Below, one piece after another: positions 34,495 to 43,727 of a DNA stretch of 64,000 bases. The translations under genes were made by a program, and so were the position numbers. The stretch lies in the NCBI GenBank assembly GCA_900105225.1, contig LT629764.1, forward strand, positions 2,683,501 through 2,747,500. Direction: 5' to 3'. The stretch is from Paenibacillaceae bacterium GAS479. Its GTDB lineage: Bacteria; Bacillota; Bacilli; Paenibacillales; Paenibacillaceae. Under the pieces are notes generated by a model that searched no databases, was not told the origin of the DNA, and worked only from the letters and a program-made list of their open reading frames with translations. How positions within the stretch are numbered: the first letter of the stretch is position 1; every line of letters begins with the position of its first letter.

Positions 34495-35130
34495 CTATCC
34501 ACCGATCGATTGGGATCGGTTCTGCTGATGATAGAAGAGAGCGGCTTTTGTACGGTCGGGCAGATCGAGCTTGGCGAGAACTTGGCTCACATGTTTCTTC
34601 ACCGTGTATTCGGTCACGAAAAGCCGGGCGGCAATCTCCTTGTTGGATAAACCTTCGCTCAGCATCTGGAGAACCTCGCTCTCCTTAGGCGTCAGATTCG
34701 TCGATTTGTCCGTCGGCTTGTCCGTCAAGCGGGACTCCAGCAGCTCGACATCGTAATACTTGCGTCCGCGTGAAACCATGCGGACGGCATGAATTAGCTC
34801 TTCAGGAAGTGCTTCCTTGAGTACAAGTCCTTCGATTTGCAGCTCAAGCGCCTGTTTGAGCTCGGAAGGCTGCATGAATGAAGTGAGGTAGATGAAGCGG
34901 CAGGAAGCTCCCGCAAGCTTGAGCTTGCCGATCACATCAAGCCCGCTCAGCTGATTGATGCGGTTGTTCATAATGCAGATTTCTGGCTTCAGACTTTGGA
35001 TAAGCGCCTGTGCTTCCTTGCGGTCCGAGGCCTCACCCACTACCTGGATCGAATCCACGCCGGACAAGATGGATGTAATTCCTCTTCGCACTAACTGATA
35101 GGGGTCCACGACTATGACTCCGATTGACAT
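34495..35130 (-). CDS. NarL/LuxR-type response regulator with altered receiver
   Basis: 211 residues from ATG 35130. Receiver domain residues 1-120 with the acidic pocket (VDPYQLVRRG), Thr switch (IYLTSF) and Lys (GLVLKEAL) present, but the phospho-acceptor position reads IMNNRINQLSG where MDIRMPG-type sequence is expected, i.e. Asn instead of Asp. C-terminal LuxR HTH is intact (LTPKESEVLQMLSEGLSNKEIAARLFVTEYTVKKHVSQVLAKL). There is no sensor kinase next to it. It converges on the VD-W/signal peptidase cassette, which it may regulate in a phosphorylation-independent way (inference). Confidence 0.88.
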   Translation of the reverse strand: MSIGVIVVDPYQLVRRGITSILSGVDSIQVVGEASDRKEAQALIQSLKPEICIMNNRINQLSGLDVIGKLKLAGASCRFIYLTSFMQPSELKQALELQIEGLVLKEALPEELIHAVRMVSRGRKYYDVELLESRLTDKPTDKSTNLTPKESEVLQMLSEGLSNKEIAARLFVTEYTVKKHVSQVLAKLDLPDRTKAALFYHQQNRSQSIGG

Positions 35131-35518
35131 CGTTATGTTTATCCCCTCTCTATCAATTAAAAACGGTATGTTAAACTGGATAATCATTCTTCCGTTGTTG
35201 GCACATGCATACAAAATAGGATGATTTTCTTATTATACAATTGTTGTTTGATCTTCTCAATGAAGGCTTCGCACATTGGTACTGCGATAGTTTCTATATG
35301 GGGCGGCTTTTATTTCTATCATAATAAAACTTCTTATCCTGCTGAATCCGTGATTATATTTTCATTAATATAGCGAAAAAGAAGCAAAGGTAGTGCTTTT
35401 AGATGCAAAATATATCGAATCAAATTATGTAAATGCAAAGATTTACTTTTGAGTTAATGAAGCATGTTCTTTTGGCTAAAGCCAGAGAGGTTTGGAATTT
35501 AACTTAATGTTAACGAGT
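35131..35518. other. AT-rich gap upstream of the LuxR regulator
   Basis: About 390 nt with no open frame of note. It presumably contains the regulator's promoter on the minus strand; TTATTATACAATTG near 35232 is promoter-like. No RNA gene recognised. Confidence 0.4.
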
Positions 35519-35568
35519 AGAGGGTGCTTCAGAGATCATTTTAGATAACTCTGAGGCACCCTCTTTTG
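35519..35568. terminator. Hairpin after the LLM oxidoreductase gene
   Basis: AGAGGGTGC-TTCAGAG ... CTCTGAG-GCACCCTCT perfect stem with TTTT on plus; it ends 10 nt from the minus-strand stop at 35579. Confidence 0.7.
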
Positions 35569-35578
35569 TTATATAAGG

Positions 35579-36607
35579 TTAGTGGGAAAGCTGTAGCTCT
35601 TTCCACGCTTCTGCAGTTAAGCGGTAGGAATTCAGTCTAGCCTCATGATCGAAAATCTGGCTTGAGATGATGAATTCATCGGCGCCGGTCGCCTGCTGAA
35701 TCTCAGGCAGGCGCTGCTTGATCGTTTCCTTCGTACCCACAATGGAGTAACGCAGCGTATTGGAGAGCGCCGCCTGCTCCTGGGGCGATAATAATCCATC
35801 CATCGAATCGACGGGAGGCTGCAGCTTGCCGGTGCGCCCGCGAATAATGTTCAAAAATTGCAGTTGCTGTGAGGTCGCCAGCCATTCGGCTGTGCGCTCG
35901 GTATCAGCTGCGACGATATTTATAGCTACCATCGCATAAGGTTTATCCAGATGGCGAGAAGGCTTGAAGCTATTGCGATACAGCGAAAGCGCCGGCATCA
36001 AGTAATCAGGCGCGAAGTGGCTGGCAAAGGAGAAAGGCAGGCCCAACTGGCCGGCCAACTCAGCGCTGAAGCCGCTTGATCCCAGCAGCCAGATCGGAAT
36101 ATCCAGTCCTTCTCCAGGCACGGCTCGCACGCCAGGCGCAGCGGTGCCGAGTGAGGGATCGAAGTAACCTCTCAGCTCGCTCAGCAGCTCAGGGAAATCT
36201 TGGCCGCCGGCAGTAAGCCCCCGACGCAGCGCTCTGGATGCGGGCTGATCGGAGCCTGGCGCGCGTCCGAGACCCAGGTCAATCCGACCTGGATACAATG
36301 ACTCCAGCGTGCCGAATTGCTCGGCTATGGCCAGCGGAGCGTGATTCGGCAGCATGACGCCGCCGGAGCCGACGCGGATGCGGCTTGTGCCTCCGGCTAC
36401 ATGTCCGATGACGAGCGAGGTAGCGGAGCTAGAAACTCCGGGCATGTTGTGATGCTCGGCAAGCCAGTAGCGATGGTAGTCGAGCTCTTCTGCGAGTTGA
36501 GCCAGCTCCAGCGTGCGGCGGAACGAATCGGAAGCTTCTGAGCCCTCGGTGACGGGGGCCAGATCAAGGATGGAATATTTTATGGATGTATGGTCAGAGG
36601 TTTGCAT
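35579..36607 (-). CDS. LLM-class flavin-dependent oxidoreductase (luciferase-like)
   Basis: 342 residues; the bacterial-luciferase TIM-barrel is clear from LDLAPVTEG at the start, [26 protein letters not shown], and [15 protein letters not shown], the signature of the MsnO8/YwcH/YtmO group. It uses FMNH2 or F420-like reduced flavin to oxidise small substrates, unknown here. AGGAGG lies 8 nt before the ATG. Monocistronic. Confidence 0.9.
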   Translation of the reverse strand: MQTSDHTSIKYSILDLAPVTEGSEASDSFRRTLELAQLAEELDYHRYWLAEHHNMPGVSSSATSLVIGHVAGGTSRIRVGSGGVMLPNHAPLAIAEQFGTLESLYPGRIDLGLGRAPGSDQPASRALRRGLTAGGQDFPELLSELRGYFDPSLGTAAPGVRAVPGEGLDIPIWLLGSSGFSAELAGQLGLPFSFASHFAPDYLMPALSLYRNSFKPSRHLDKPYAMVAINIVAADTERTAEWLATSQQLQFLNIIRGRTGKLQPPVDSMDGLLSPQEQAALSNTLRYSIVGTKETIKQRLPEIQQATGADEFIISSQIFDHEARLNSYRLTAEAWKELQLSH

Positions 36608-36676
36608 TCGGTTGTTCCTCCTATGCTAAGTTTTTTATCGCGAAAATAACCAATCGAATATTCATTCTATCATGCA

Positions 36677-36965
36677 AATTGAACGGCATCAACGTTCACG
36701 GGACAGGGAAACGTTGGCGAAGGTAAAGCTAGAATGTAATTGAATTGGAAATTACACTCTAGCGTGCAAGCCAAATGGCGACACCGTCCGAGGGACGGTG
36801 AAAACGTTGGCGAAGGCAAAGCGAGAAGAAATCCGAATTGGAAATTACACTCTAGCGTGCAAGCTAAACGGCGACACCGTCCGAGGGACGGTGAAAACGT
36901 TGGCGAAGGCAAAGCGAGAAGAAATCCGAATTGGAAATTACACTCTAGCGTGCAAGCTAAACGGC
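36677..36965. repeat. 93-bp tandem repeat array
   Basis: Two full 93-bp units (36745-36837, 36838-36930), an identical 35-bp partial third unit, and an older diverged copy at about 36677-36744. Each unit carries a perfect hairpin CACCGTCC-gag-GGACGGTG and the block AAACGTTGGCGAAGGCAAAGC. The period is a multiple of three, so one frame gives 31-residue repeats (IGNYTLACKLNGDTVRGTVK...), but the diverged copy has a stop and a frame change. It fills the gap between the LLM and GerAB genes. Not a CRISPR: there are no unique spacers. Confidence 0.85.
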
Positions 36966-37016
36966 ATGTTCACAAAGATCCCTATCGGCAAGGCGACTGG
37001 TTTACACTTGATTGAT

Positions 37017-38192
37017 CTATGTCTTTCCTTCTTCTTTTTCCCGAAGATTATTACTGCCTTGTTCGGAGCCTTGGCTGTTGTTGCCTGGCCGTCGATTTTT
37101 CTTGAAGCCAGGAAGTCCAAGCAGCAAATACTGCAGGAAAGGAAAGATCAGATAAGCCGTTACATCATAATTTGGAGCGATGCTTAAAATTTCATTATAT
37201 TTAGCAGCACTCGGAACGTTGATCTGGGTGCCAGCAAGCATCAACAATGCCAGCGGCATCGCGAGGAAGTGCTCTTCCTTTAAGTTTAGTATTTCGGCTA
37301 GCCCTCTCATCATGGAATAGCCATACAGAATCGTTTTATAAAAAACGGTGACGATCCAGAGAAACGCAAGCACGGCTTCTACCCGCTCTAAAAAACCACC
37401 GATTTCAATCCTTTGTGCGAGCAGAAAGGTCGGAAAGTATTTTTTTTCCATCATATCCGGACCTAGCACAAGTACGCAAAGCAGAACGGTAATGAAGAGA
37501 ATACTCCATCCGATAAAAAAACCGTCCCGGATCGATCGATTAATGGCTTTTTGTCCTCCGTTGAGGTAAGGAACAAGCATTAGAATGCCTGCCGCTTCCA
37601 GGAATCCAAAAGTAAAAGCCGGATAAGCTCCCTTCATGATCGGACCCAAGCCGTTGCTGGCGATGGGGGTTATATAGTGGAGGTTGACCTGCGGAAGCAA
37701 ACATAGGGTTAGAAACAGAAACATCGCGATAAAAATAGGGAAAAGCAGCTCGCTCATTCTTGCAAAGCTCACCACTCCATAGCGCATACCTGCTGTGATA
37801 ACGATCAGAAATGTAAGAACGATGGCCTCGGAAGGGGTATCGCTCATCAATTGAGTCTTCATGAAGAAGCTGATCTCCATTAGCAGCGAGATCGCCAAGA
37901 GATAGAAGAAAAAGACATGAACGAGCCCAATCAGGCCTCCAACCCATTTTCCGCCTAAACGTTTAGCAGCGCCAATAACGCTGAGGCCTGCCTGGCGTCC
38001 TCCCATAGAAGAAAATAGCCATCCCACGAGCAAACCTCCGGTAAGGGCTAATAGCATGGAAATCCATGCATCTTGCCTCGCCGCGCCTCCTACAATGCTC
38101 GGCAGGATGAGAATAGTATCTCCGATGACGCTGAAGATGATGATGATTTTGAATTGGCGGGCCGAAATTAGGTTCTTGTTAGTTTTGTGCAT
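37017..38192 (-). CDS. Spore germination permease, GerAB family (orphan)
   Basis: 391 residues, ten membrane helices of the amino-acid-permease-like Spore_permease family (FKIIIIFSVIGDTILILPSIVGGAARQDAWISMLLAL; GGKWVGGLIGLVHVFFFYLLAISL). GerAB-type subunits bind germinants in the spore inner membrane with GerAA and GerAC partners, but neither partner gene is next to it. A charged C-terminal tail ends the protein. GATAGGTGG precedes ATG 38192. Confidence 0.88.
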   Translation of the reverse strand: MHKTNKNLISARQFKIIIIFSVIGDTILILPSIVGGAARQDAWISMLLALTGGLLVGWLFSSMGGRQAGLSVIGAAKRLGGKWVGGLIGLVHVFFFYLLAISLLMEISFFMKTQLMSDTPSEAIVLTFLIVITAGMRYGVVSFARMSELLFPIFIAMFLFLTLCLLPQVNLHYITPIASNGLGPIMKGAYPAFTFGFLEAAGILMLVPYLNGGQKAINRSIRDGFFIGWSILFITVLLCVLVLGPDMMEKKYFPTFLLAQRIEIGGFLERVEAVLAFLWIVTVFYKTILYGYSMMRGLAEILNLKEEHFLAMPLALLMLAGTQINVPSAAKYNEILSIAPNYDVTAYLIFPFLQYLLLGLPGFKKNRRPGNNSQGSEQGSNNLREKEEGKT

Positions 38193-38390
38193 TCAAAATC
38201 CACCTATCTCAATAAAACGGATGATTTCAGCTTCGACAGAAGCCTAAGTAGTATTTCCTTCTACTGGAAAGGCTATCCAAGGTCGAGTTTATGAATATGA
38301 TCTCTTGGGGTCATGCATTTACGACTTCGGCCTCCTAGCCTATACTGGGTCTATCTAACTTTAGACATGAACGAGAAGGAGGCCGATCCC

Positions 38391-39302
38391 ATGACGCTGC
38401 AGCAGCTGCGCTATGTCATTGAAGTAGCGGCGCGGGGTTCTATGAATGAGGCGGCACGTCGCTTGTTCATCTCGCAACCAAGCTTGTCCAAAGCGGTCCA
38501 AGAGCTGGAGCAGGAGCTTCAGATTACGATCTTTCGGCGGACAAACAAGGGTATTGAGCTATCGCTCGAGGGAACGGAGTTCCTCGCCTACGCCAGGCAA
38601 GTCGTAGAGCAGGCGGATTTACTGGAGAGCCGTTACCGTAACGCTCGTCAGGCTCCGCAGCATTTTTCCGTGTCGACTCAGCATTATGCATTCGCGGTGA
38701 ATGCATTCGTTCATCTAGTCGAGCAATACGGACAAGAGGAGTACGAGCTCGCGCTGCGCGAGACGAAGACGCATGAAATTATTGAAGATGTACGCTTGCT
38801 GCGCAGCGAAATCGGCATCCTTTACCGCAATGAGTTCAATGCCCAGGTCATTCAAAAGCTGCTGGCTTCCGCCAATCTGGAGTTCAACAGCTTATTCACG
38901 GCGGAGCCGCATGTGTTCATTAGTATTCGCAATCCATTGGCGCGCCAATCCAGCGTTACGATTAAGGATCTGGAGCCGTATCCTTATCTGTCGTTTGATC
39001 AGGGGGAGTATAATTCTTTTCATTTTGCAGAGGAGATTATGAGTACGCTGTCCCATCCCAAAAGCATCCGCGTCAGCGATCGAGCTACGCTGTTCAATCT
39101 GCTGATCGGTCTCAACGGATATACGATTTCGACTGGAGTGCTTAGCGCTGATCTCAACGGTAACGAGATTATCCCGGTCCCTCTCGAATGCGAGGAGATG
39201 ATCGAAATCGGCTGGATCAGCCATCGCCACCGCACGCTCTCACGCCTGGGGGCGGCATATGTGGAGGAGCTGGAAAAGGCGGTTGCTGGACGCAAGGGGT
39301 GA
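38391..39302 (+). CDS. LysR-family transcriptional regulator
   Basis: 303 residues from ATG 38391 (AAGGAGG 9 nt upstream; the longer frame from 38313 has no site). N-terminal HTH: MTLQQLRYVIEVAARGSMNEAARRLFISQPSLSKAVQELEQEL. C-terminal effector domain has the usual two halves (FSVSTQHYAFAVNAFVHLV; IVHR-like WISHRHRTLSRLGAAYV). Target unknown; the catalase gene starts 98 nt downstream in the same direction, and the LysR/catalase pairing resembles OxyR-type arrangements, although no OxyR-type Cys pair is visible. Confidence 0.9.
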   Translation: MTLQQLRYVIEVAARGSMNEAARRLFISQPSLSKAVQELEQELQITIFRRTNKGIELSLEGTEFLAYARQVVEQADLLESRYRNARQAPQHFSVSTQHYAFAVNAFVHLVEQYGQEEYELALRETKTHEIIEDVRLLRSEIGILYRNEFNAQVIQKLLASANLEFNSLFTAEPHVFISIRNPLARQSSVTIKDLEPYPYLSFDQGEYNSFHFAEEIMSTLSHPKSIRVSDRATLFNLLIGLNGYTISTGVLSADLNGNEIIPVPLECEEMIEIGWISHRHRTLSRLGAAYVEELEKAVAGRKG

Positions 39303-39399
39303 TGTGAACCGCCGCTGAAGCCTATTGATTGGCCTTGACCACTCCCGGTTAATGAGGACAAGAGTATGTCCATAAACGTTAACAGGGAGGAATGGTTCC

Positions 39400-41496
39400 A
39401 TGAGTGAGAAGCCGAACAAATCCCGCATCGGGAAGGCCAAGCAGGAGCAACTTCAGCAATATACCGTCGATAATGACGGGAAGAAGCTGACAACGAATAC
39501 AGGCCTGCAGGTAGCTGAGGATGAACATTCTCTGAAAGCGGGCGTACGCGGTCCGACGCTGATGGAGGATTTCCATTTCCGTGAGAAAATGACTCACTTC
39601 GACCATGAGCGGATCCCTGAACGAATTGTCCATGCCAGAGGTTTTGGCGCTCATGGGTATTTTCAGGTGTACAAGTCCATGGCGGAGTATACGGATGCCT
39701 GCTTCCTGCAGAACCCGGAGAAGGCGACGCCAGTGTTCGTCCGTTTCTCCACCGTGGCGGGCTCGCGCGGCTCAGCGGATACGGTGCGCGACGTTCGCGG
39801 CTTCGCCGTGAAATTCTATACCGACGAGGGCAACTACGACCTGGTCGGCAACAACATGCCGGTGTTTTTCATTCAGGATGCGATGAAATTTCCGGACTTC
39901 ATCCATGCGGTCAAGCCGGAGCCGCATAACGAAATTCCGCAGGCTGCGTCTGCCCATGATACCTTTTGGGACTTTGTCACAATGAATACAGAGACGGCCC
40001 ATATGGTCATGTGGGCGATGTCTGACCGCGCTCTGCCCCGTAGCTTCAGCATGATGGAGGGTTTCGGCGTCCATACGTTCCGTTTTATTAACGCGCAGGG
40101 CAAGGCTCGCTTTGTGAAGTTCCACTGGAAACCGGTGCTCGGCGTTCACTCCATGGTATGGGACGAGGTGCAAAAGCTGGGCGGTAAAGACCCGGACTTT
40201 CAACGGCGGGCGATGTGGGATGCGATCGAGAACGGCGATTACCCGGAGTACGAGCTTGGCGTTCAGCTTCTGGAGGAGGAAGATGAGTTCAAATTCGGCT
40301 TCGACGTGCTGGACCCGACCAAGCTATGGCCGGAGGAGCTTATCCCGGTGCAAATTGTCGGGAAAATGACGCTGAATCGCAATACGGATAACTATTTTGC
40401 AGAGACGGAGCAGATTGCCTTTCATCCGGGTCATTTAGTGAAAGGCATCGATTTTACAAACGATCCGTTGCTGCAGGGCCGCTTGTTCTCCTATACCGAT
40501 ACCCAGCTCTCTCGTTTAGGCGGGCCCAACTTCAACGAAATTCCGATCAACCGCCCGATGTGTCCGGTGCACAACAACCAGCGTGACGGCATGCATCGCA
40601 TGACGATCAATCGGGGAACGACCGCCTATCACAAAAACGGCATCGCCGGCAATTCGCCAGCCCCTTCGCCGGATGGCTACCGCCATTATCAGGAGAAGGT
40701 GGATGGGCGCGTCGTACAGGAGCGCAGCGACAGCTTCAAGGATCATTACAGCCAGGCAGCGCTGTTCTGGAATAGCATGTCCGAGATCGAGAAGGCGCAT
40801 ATCGTGTCGGCCTTTCGATTTGAGCTTGGGAAGGTGAAGGACAAGGCTATCCGCCAGCGGGCGGTAGATATGTTCGCGAACGTCAGCCGGACATTGGCTG
40901 TCGAGATCGCGGATGCGGTCGGTGCAGAGCAGCCTTCCCACACGGAGGGAGTCGCTGACAGCTCGGAAGCGGCCAGCGGAATGATCGATCCCGGAGGCAT
41001 GAGCGGCTCTTCCCCGGCACTTAGCATGATGAATTCCGTGAAAACAGCGAAAACGCGCAAGGTTGCCGTCCTGGCCGGTGACGGCTTCAGCGGCGTTGAA
41101 GTTCGCGACATGATGGATGAGTTGCGATTAGCAGGGGCGCAGGCGGAGGTTGTCAGCTTAAAGCTGGGGATATTAATGGGCGACGACGGACGCCCGCTGG
41201 AGGCGGTGCACAGCTTCTTGACGAGCGATTCGGTGCTGTTCGACGCCGTATACGTGGCGGGAGGCGCGGTCAGCATCGGAGAGCTGACAAAGGACAAACA
41301 GGCGGCCAACTTCCTGCAGGAAGCGTTTCAGCATTATAAGGCGATTGGATTTTCGTCGCCGGAAGAAGTCGCGCCGCTGTTGCAGCTCGCTGGCGTTCCA
41401 ACCGAGGGTGCTGGCCTTGTAAGTGGTATTAACGGTTTAGGAAAGGCGTATACAGAGGCGGTTGCCGCGCATCGTCATTGGGGCCGCAGCTTGTAG
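39400..41496 (+). CDS. katE: Large-subunit (clade 2) catalase with DJ-1/PfpI-like C-terminal domain
   Basis: 698 residues, the size of KatE/HPII-type enzymes. Distal His in ERIVHARGFGAHG, Asn in DLVGNNMPVFFIQD, heme Tyr in RLFSYTDTQLSRLGGPNF. From about residue 545 a flavodoxin/DJ-1-like domain follows (KVAVLAGDGFSGVEVRDMMDELRLAGAQAEVVSLKLG), typical of clade 2 only. It breaks down hydrogen peroxide in the cytoplasm, probably in stationary phase or spores. GGGAGG lies 10 nt before the ATG. Confidence 0.95.
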   Translation: MSEKPNKSRIGKAKQEQLQQYTVDNDGKKLTTNTGLQVAEDEHSLKAGVRGPTLMEDFHFREKMTHFDHERIPERIVHARGFGAHGYFQVYKSMAEYTDACFLQNPEKATPVFVRFSTVAGSRGSADTVRDVRGFAVKFYTDEGNYDLVGNNMPVFFIQDAMKFPDFIHAVKPEPHNEIPQAASAHDTFWDFVTMNTETAHMVMWAMSDRALPRSFSMMEGFGVHTFRFINAQGKARFVKFHWKPVLGVHSMVWDEVQKLGGKDPDFQRRAMWDAIENGDYPEYELGVQLLEEEDEFKFGFDVLDPTKLWPEELIPVQIVGKMTLNRNTDNYFAETEQIAFHPGHLVKGIDFTNDPLLQGRLFSYTDTQLSRLGGPNFNEIPINRPMCPVHNNQRDGMHRMTINRGTTAYHKNGIAGNSPAPSPDGYRHYQEKVDGRVVQERSDSFKDHYSQAALFWNSMSEIEKAHIVSAFRFELGKVKDKAIRQRAVDMFANVSRTLAVEIADAVGAEQPSHTEGVADSSEAASGMIDPGGMSGSSPALSMMNSVKTAKTRKVAVLAGDGFSGVEVRDMMDELRLAGAQAEVVSLKLGILMGDDGRPLEAVHSFLTSDSVLFDAVYVAGGAVSIGELTKDKQAANFLQEAFQHYKAIGFSSPEEVAPLLQLAGVPTEGAGLVSGINGLGKAYTEAVAAHRHWGRSL

Positions 41497-41613
41497 CGCA
41501 AAGCCGGCGCAAGGACGGAACTGCAGCTGGAGAAGCCGTTTCGATGGAGCAGGGGGTTGTCCCAAAAGCCTCATCCTAGATCTAAACGTTATTAAGCTGC
41601 ACTAGCAAAAGCA

Positions 41614-41658
41614 AGACGGGAGGAGACTGAGTCAAGCTCAGTCTCCTCCCGTCTTTTC
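41614..41658 (+). terminator. Catalase gene terminator
   Basis: AGACGGGAGGAGACTGAG / CTCAGTCTCCTCCCGTCT, perfect 18-bp stem, then TTTT. Confidence 0.92.
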
Positions 41659-41800
41659 TGAAAATGCTACTATCGGATCGAATCTCTCTCTATACGAACT
41701 AAACACATCACACATCAGCACGACCATATATACTTAGAGCGCCAACAACTGTGGATGAGAACAACCGAGAAAAATAAGAATCATCATTATAGAGAAGCCA

Positions 41801-41866
41801 AAACGCCTCCTCGTATTCAATGTGCCATTGTGCGGCATGAGTGAATATGAGGAGGCGTTTTTCTCA
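41801..41866. terminator. Terminator of the 14-TM MFS gene
   Basis: AAACGCCTCCTC-TATTCA / TGAATA-GAGGAGGCGTTTTT with a 22-nt loop; T runs on both strands. The 140 nt between this and the catalase terminator hold nothing recognisable. Confidence 0.85.
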
Positions 41867-41888
41867 TGATAGAGGTTTTTCCAATAGG

Positions 41889-43415
41889 TTAGATATGAGA
41901 AGCAACAGCTGGCTGTTGCTCTTTCGTAGAGCTTATTCTGCTCGATCCTACGAACATAGCTGTAACGAAACCAATGACGCCGATGCAGATACTCAGTATA
42001 AAGCCGTGGTTAATTGCTGTTCCCATTGCCTCTTGCAGGAAGCCACGAATTTGAGGGTCCAAGTCGCCGCCTGCCCGCATGAGCAGCTCTGGATTAGCTA
42101 ATGTGCTGATTTTGTCGGCGGGAATGCCGGCTTGACTAGCTCCCTCTGTTATTAACCGGCTCAGGTTGTTATTCACGATCGTCGCCATGATGGATGCACC
42201 TACGATGCCGCCAATGTTGCGCCAGAAGCCGACAATAGAAGAGCTGATGCCCATATATTTGGGATCAACATTTGCCGCAATCGCACTCTGAGCTACGCTC
42301 ATTAGAGGCCCAACGGCGCCAAAACCGAGCAAAATCATCAGCGTGATCATATATCCGTTTGAAGCATGGGAGCTGATAGTTGATAACAGCGAAGCAACGA
42401 TGATTGTCATCACCATCGTGTAGAGCATCAGCGTACGGAAGGCAAATTTAGATTGCAAGAAGCCGAACAAAATGGCTCCGGCAATGAGCGAGCCCATCAT
42501 CGGCGTTAATACGCCGTTAGAGTTGGGCTGACCTAATACCCCTACGGTAAAGCTGGGCAGATACGTAATCGCCGAGAACATGATGACGCCTTGGCAGAAG
42601 CAGATGATGCTTGTTCCCAGTACCATTTTATTTTTAAAAATAGATAGCGGAAGCACGGGTTCGGGCGCTCGCAGCTCAACGAGAATGAACAAAGTGCCGA
42701 ATACAGCCGTTGCTGCAAATAAACTGAGTTCCTGCCAGGAGCTCCACGCGTAAGTTTTACCGCCCCATTCAAGCGCAAGCATTAAGGAAACGGTCGTAAT
42801 GATAAGGAATAACGTTCCCAAATAATCGATTTTTGGTTTGCGCTCGGAGCGGGTTTCCTTTAACGCGATCATTAAAATGATCATAGAGGCTAAGCCGATG
42901 GGGACGTTGATATAAAAATTCCATCTCCAGCCAAAATGCTCGGCGATAAAGCTGCCTAACTGCGGCCCCGCAACGGAGGAGAGGCCAAAGATGGCTCCGA
43001 ATACACCTGACATTTTTGCGGCATCCTTCGGATCATTAAAAATGGTATAGATGATCGTGAAGCTGATTGGCAGCAGAGCGCCGGAGCCAATGCCTTGAAT
43101 GGCGCGGAACCAAATGAGCTGATCCGCATTTTGAGCAATTCCACATAGGGCGGAACCGAGAAGGAAAATTCCGATCCCGATTAAGTAGAACATTTTTCTA
43201 CCGAATAGATCGGAAAGTTTGCCGAAAACGAGCATCGTGCTAGTTGAAGCGAGCATATAGGCTGTAAATACCCAGCTTACTTTATCAAATACGTTGAAGT
43301 CCTCGCTTAACTTATTGATGGAAGATGCGATGATCGTGTTATCCAGCGATGACATCAACAATCCAAGCGCCATTGCAACAATGACGAGTGTTTGATTAGA
43401 GCGTGATCCTGTCAT
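41889..43415 (-). CDS. MFS exporter, DHA2 family (EmrB/QacA type, 14 helices)
   Basis: 508 residues. Motif A GKLSDLFGRK in loop 2-3, motif C GPQLGSFIAEHFGWRWNFYINVPIGL, and motif D1 near LDNTIIASSIN in TM1 all fit the 14-helix drug:H+ antiporter family. It probably exports toxic compounds. A TACAG-T-CTGTA palindrome lies at its promoter, suggesting control by a repressor not encoded here. Divergent from the RND exporter 312 nt away. Confidence 0.92.
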   Translation of the reverse strand: MTGSRSNQTLVIVAMALGLLMSSLDNTIIASSINKLSEDFNVFDKVSWVFTAYMLASTSTMLVFGKLSDLFGRKMFYLIGIGIFLLGSALCGIAQNADQLIWFRAIQGIGSGALLPISFTIIYTIFNDPKDAAKMSGVFGAIFGLSSVAGPQLGSFIAEHFGWRWNFYINVPIGLASMIILMIALKETRSERKPKIDYLGTLFLIITTVSLMLALEWGGKTYAWSSWQELSLFAATAVFGTLFILVELRAPEPVLPLSIFKNKMVLGTSIICFCQGVIMFSAITYLPSFTVGVLGQPNSNGVLTPMMGSLIAGAILFGFLQSKFAFRTLMLYTMVMTIIVASLLSTISSHASNGYMITLMILLGFGAVGPLMSVAQSAIAANVDPKYMGISSSIVGFWRNIGGIVGASIMATIVNNNLSRLITEGASQAGIPADKISTLANPELLMRAGGDLDPQIRGFLQEAMGTAINHGFILSICIGVIGFVTAMFVGSSRISSTKEQQPAVASHI

Positions 43416-43501
43416 TCCCGGCCTTCTTTCCTCGATTTAGTTGCTCTACACGGTAAAACCATTGAGAAATATATAATGCGTAAATATATACCACTAAAAT
43501 A

Positions 43502-43512
43502 TACAGTCTGTA
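43502..43512. promoter_or_regulatory. Candidate operator of the DHA2 exporter
   Basis: TACAG-T-CTGTA, a perfect 5-1-5 palindrome overlapping a minus-strand TTTACA (-35) that has an AT-rich GTATAT/TATATT -10 about 17 nt further on. The rest of the 312-nt gap contains an AGAAGGGT/ACCCTTCT hairpin at 43606-43627 on the RND side. Confidence 0.45.
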
Positions 43513-43727
43513 AATATGAAAAATGCCTATAGATCTTATCCAATGGGGTAAATCTCTTGTTCTATTCCTGTTCTCGGTCTTCAGCCCGAGTATCCCTCCT
43601 GCTGGAGAAGGGTTATAAGACCCTTCTTTAGGCGATTACAGACACGGCATGCTCCGATGTACACTTTGTCAAGACTGGAAAGTTTGAACAGAAGAGAGAA
43701 ACGTGGACATTCGGGAGGAGTATGGGG

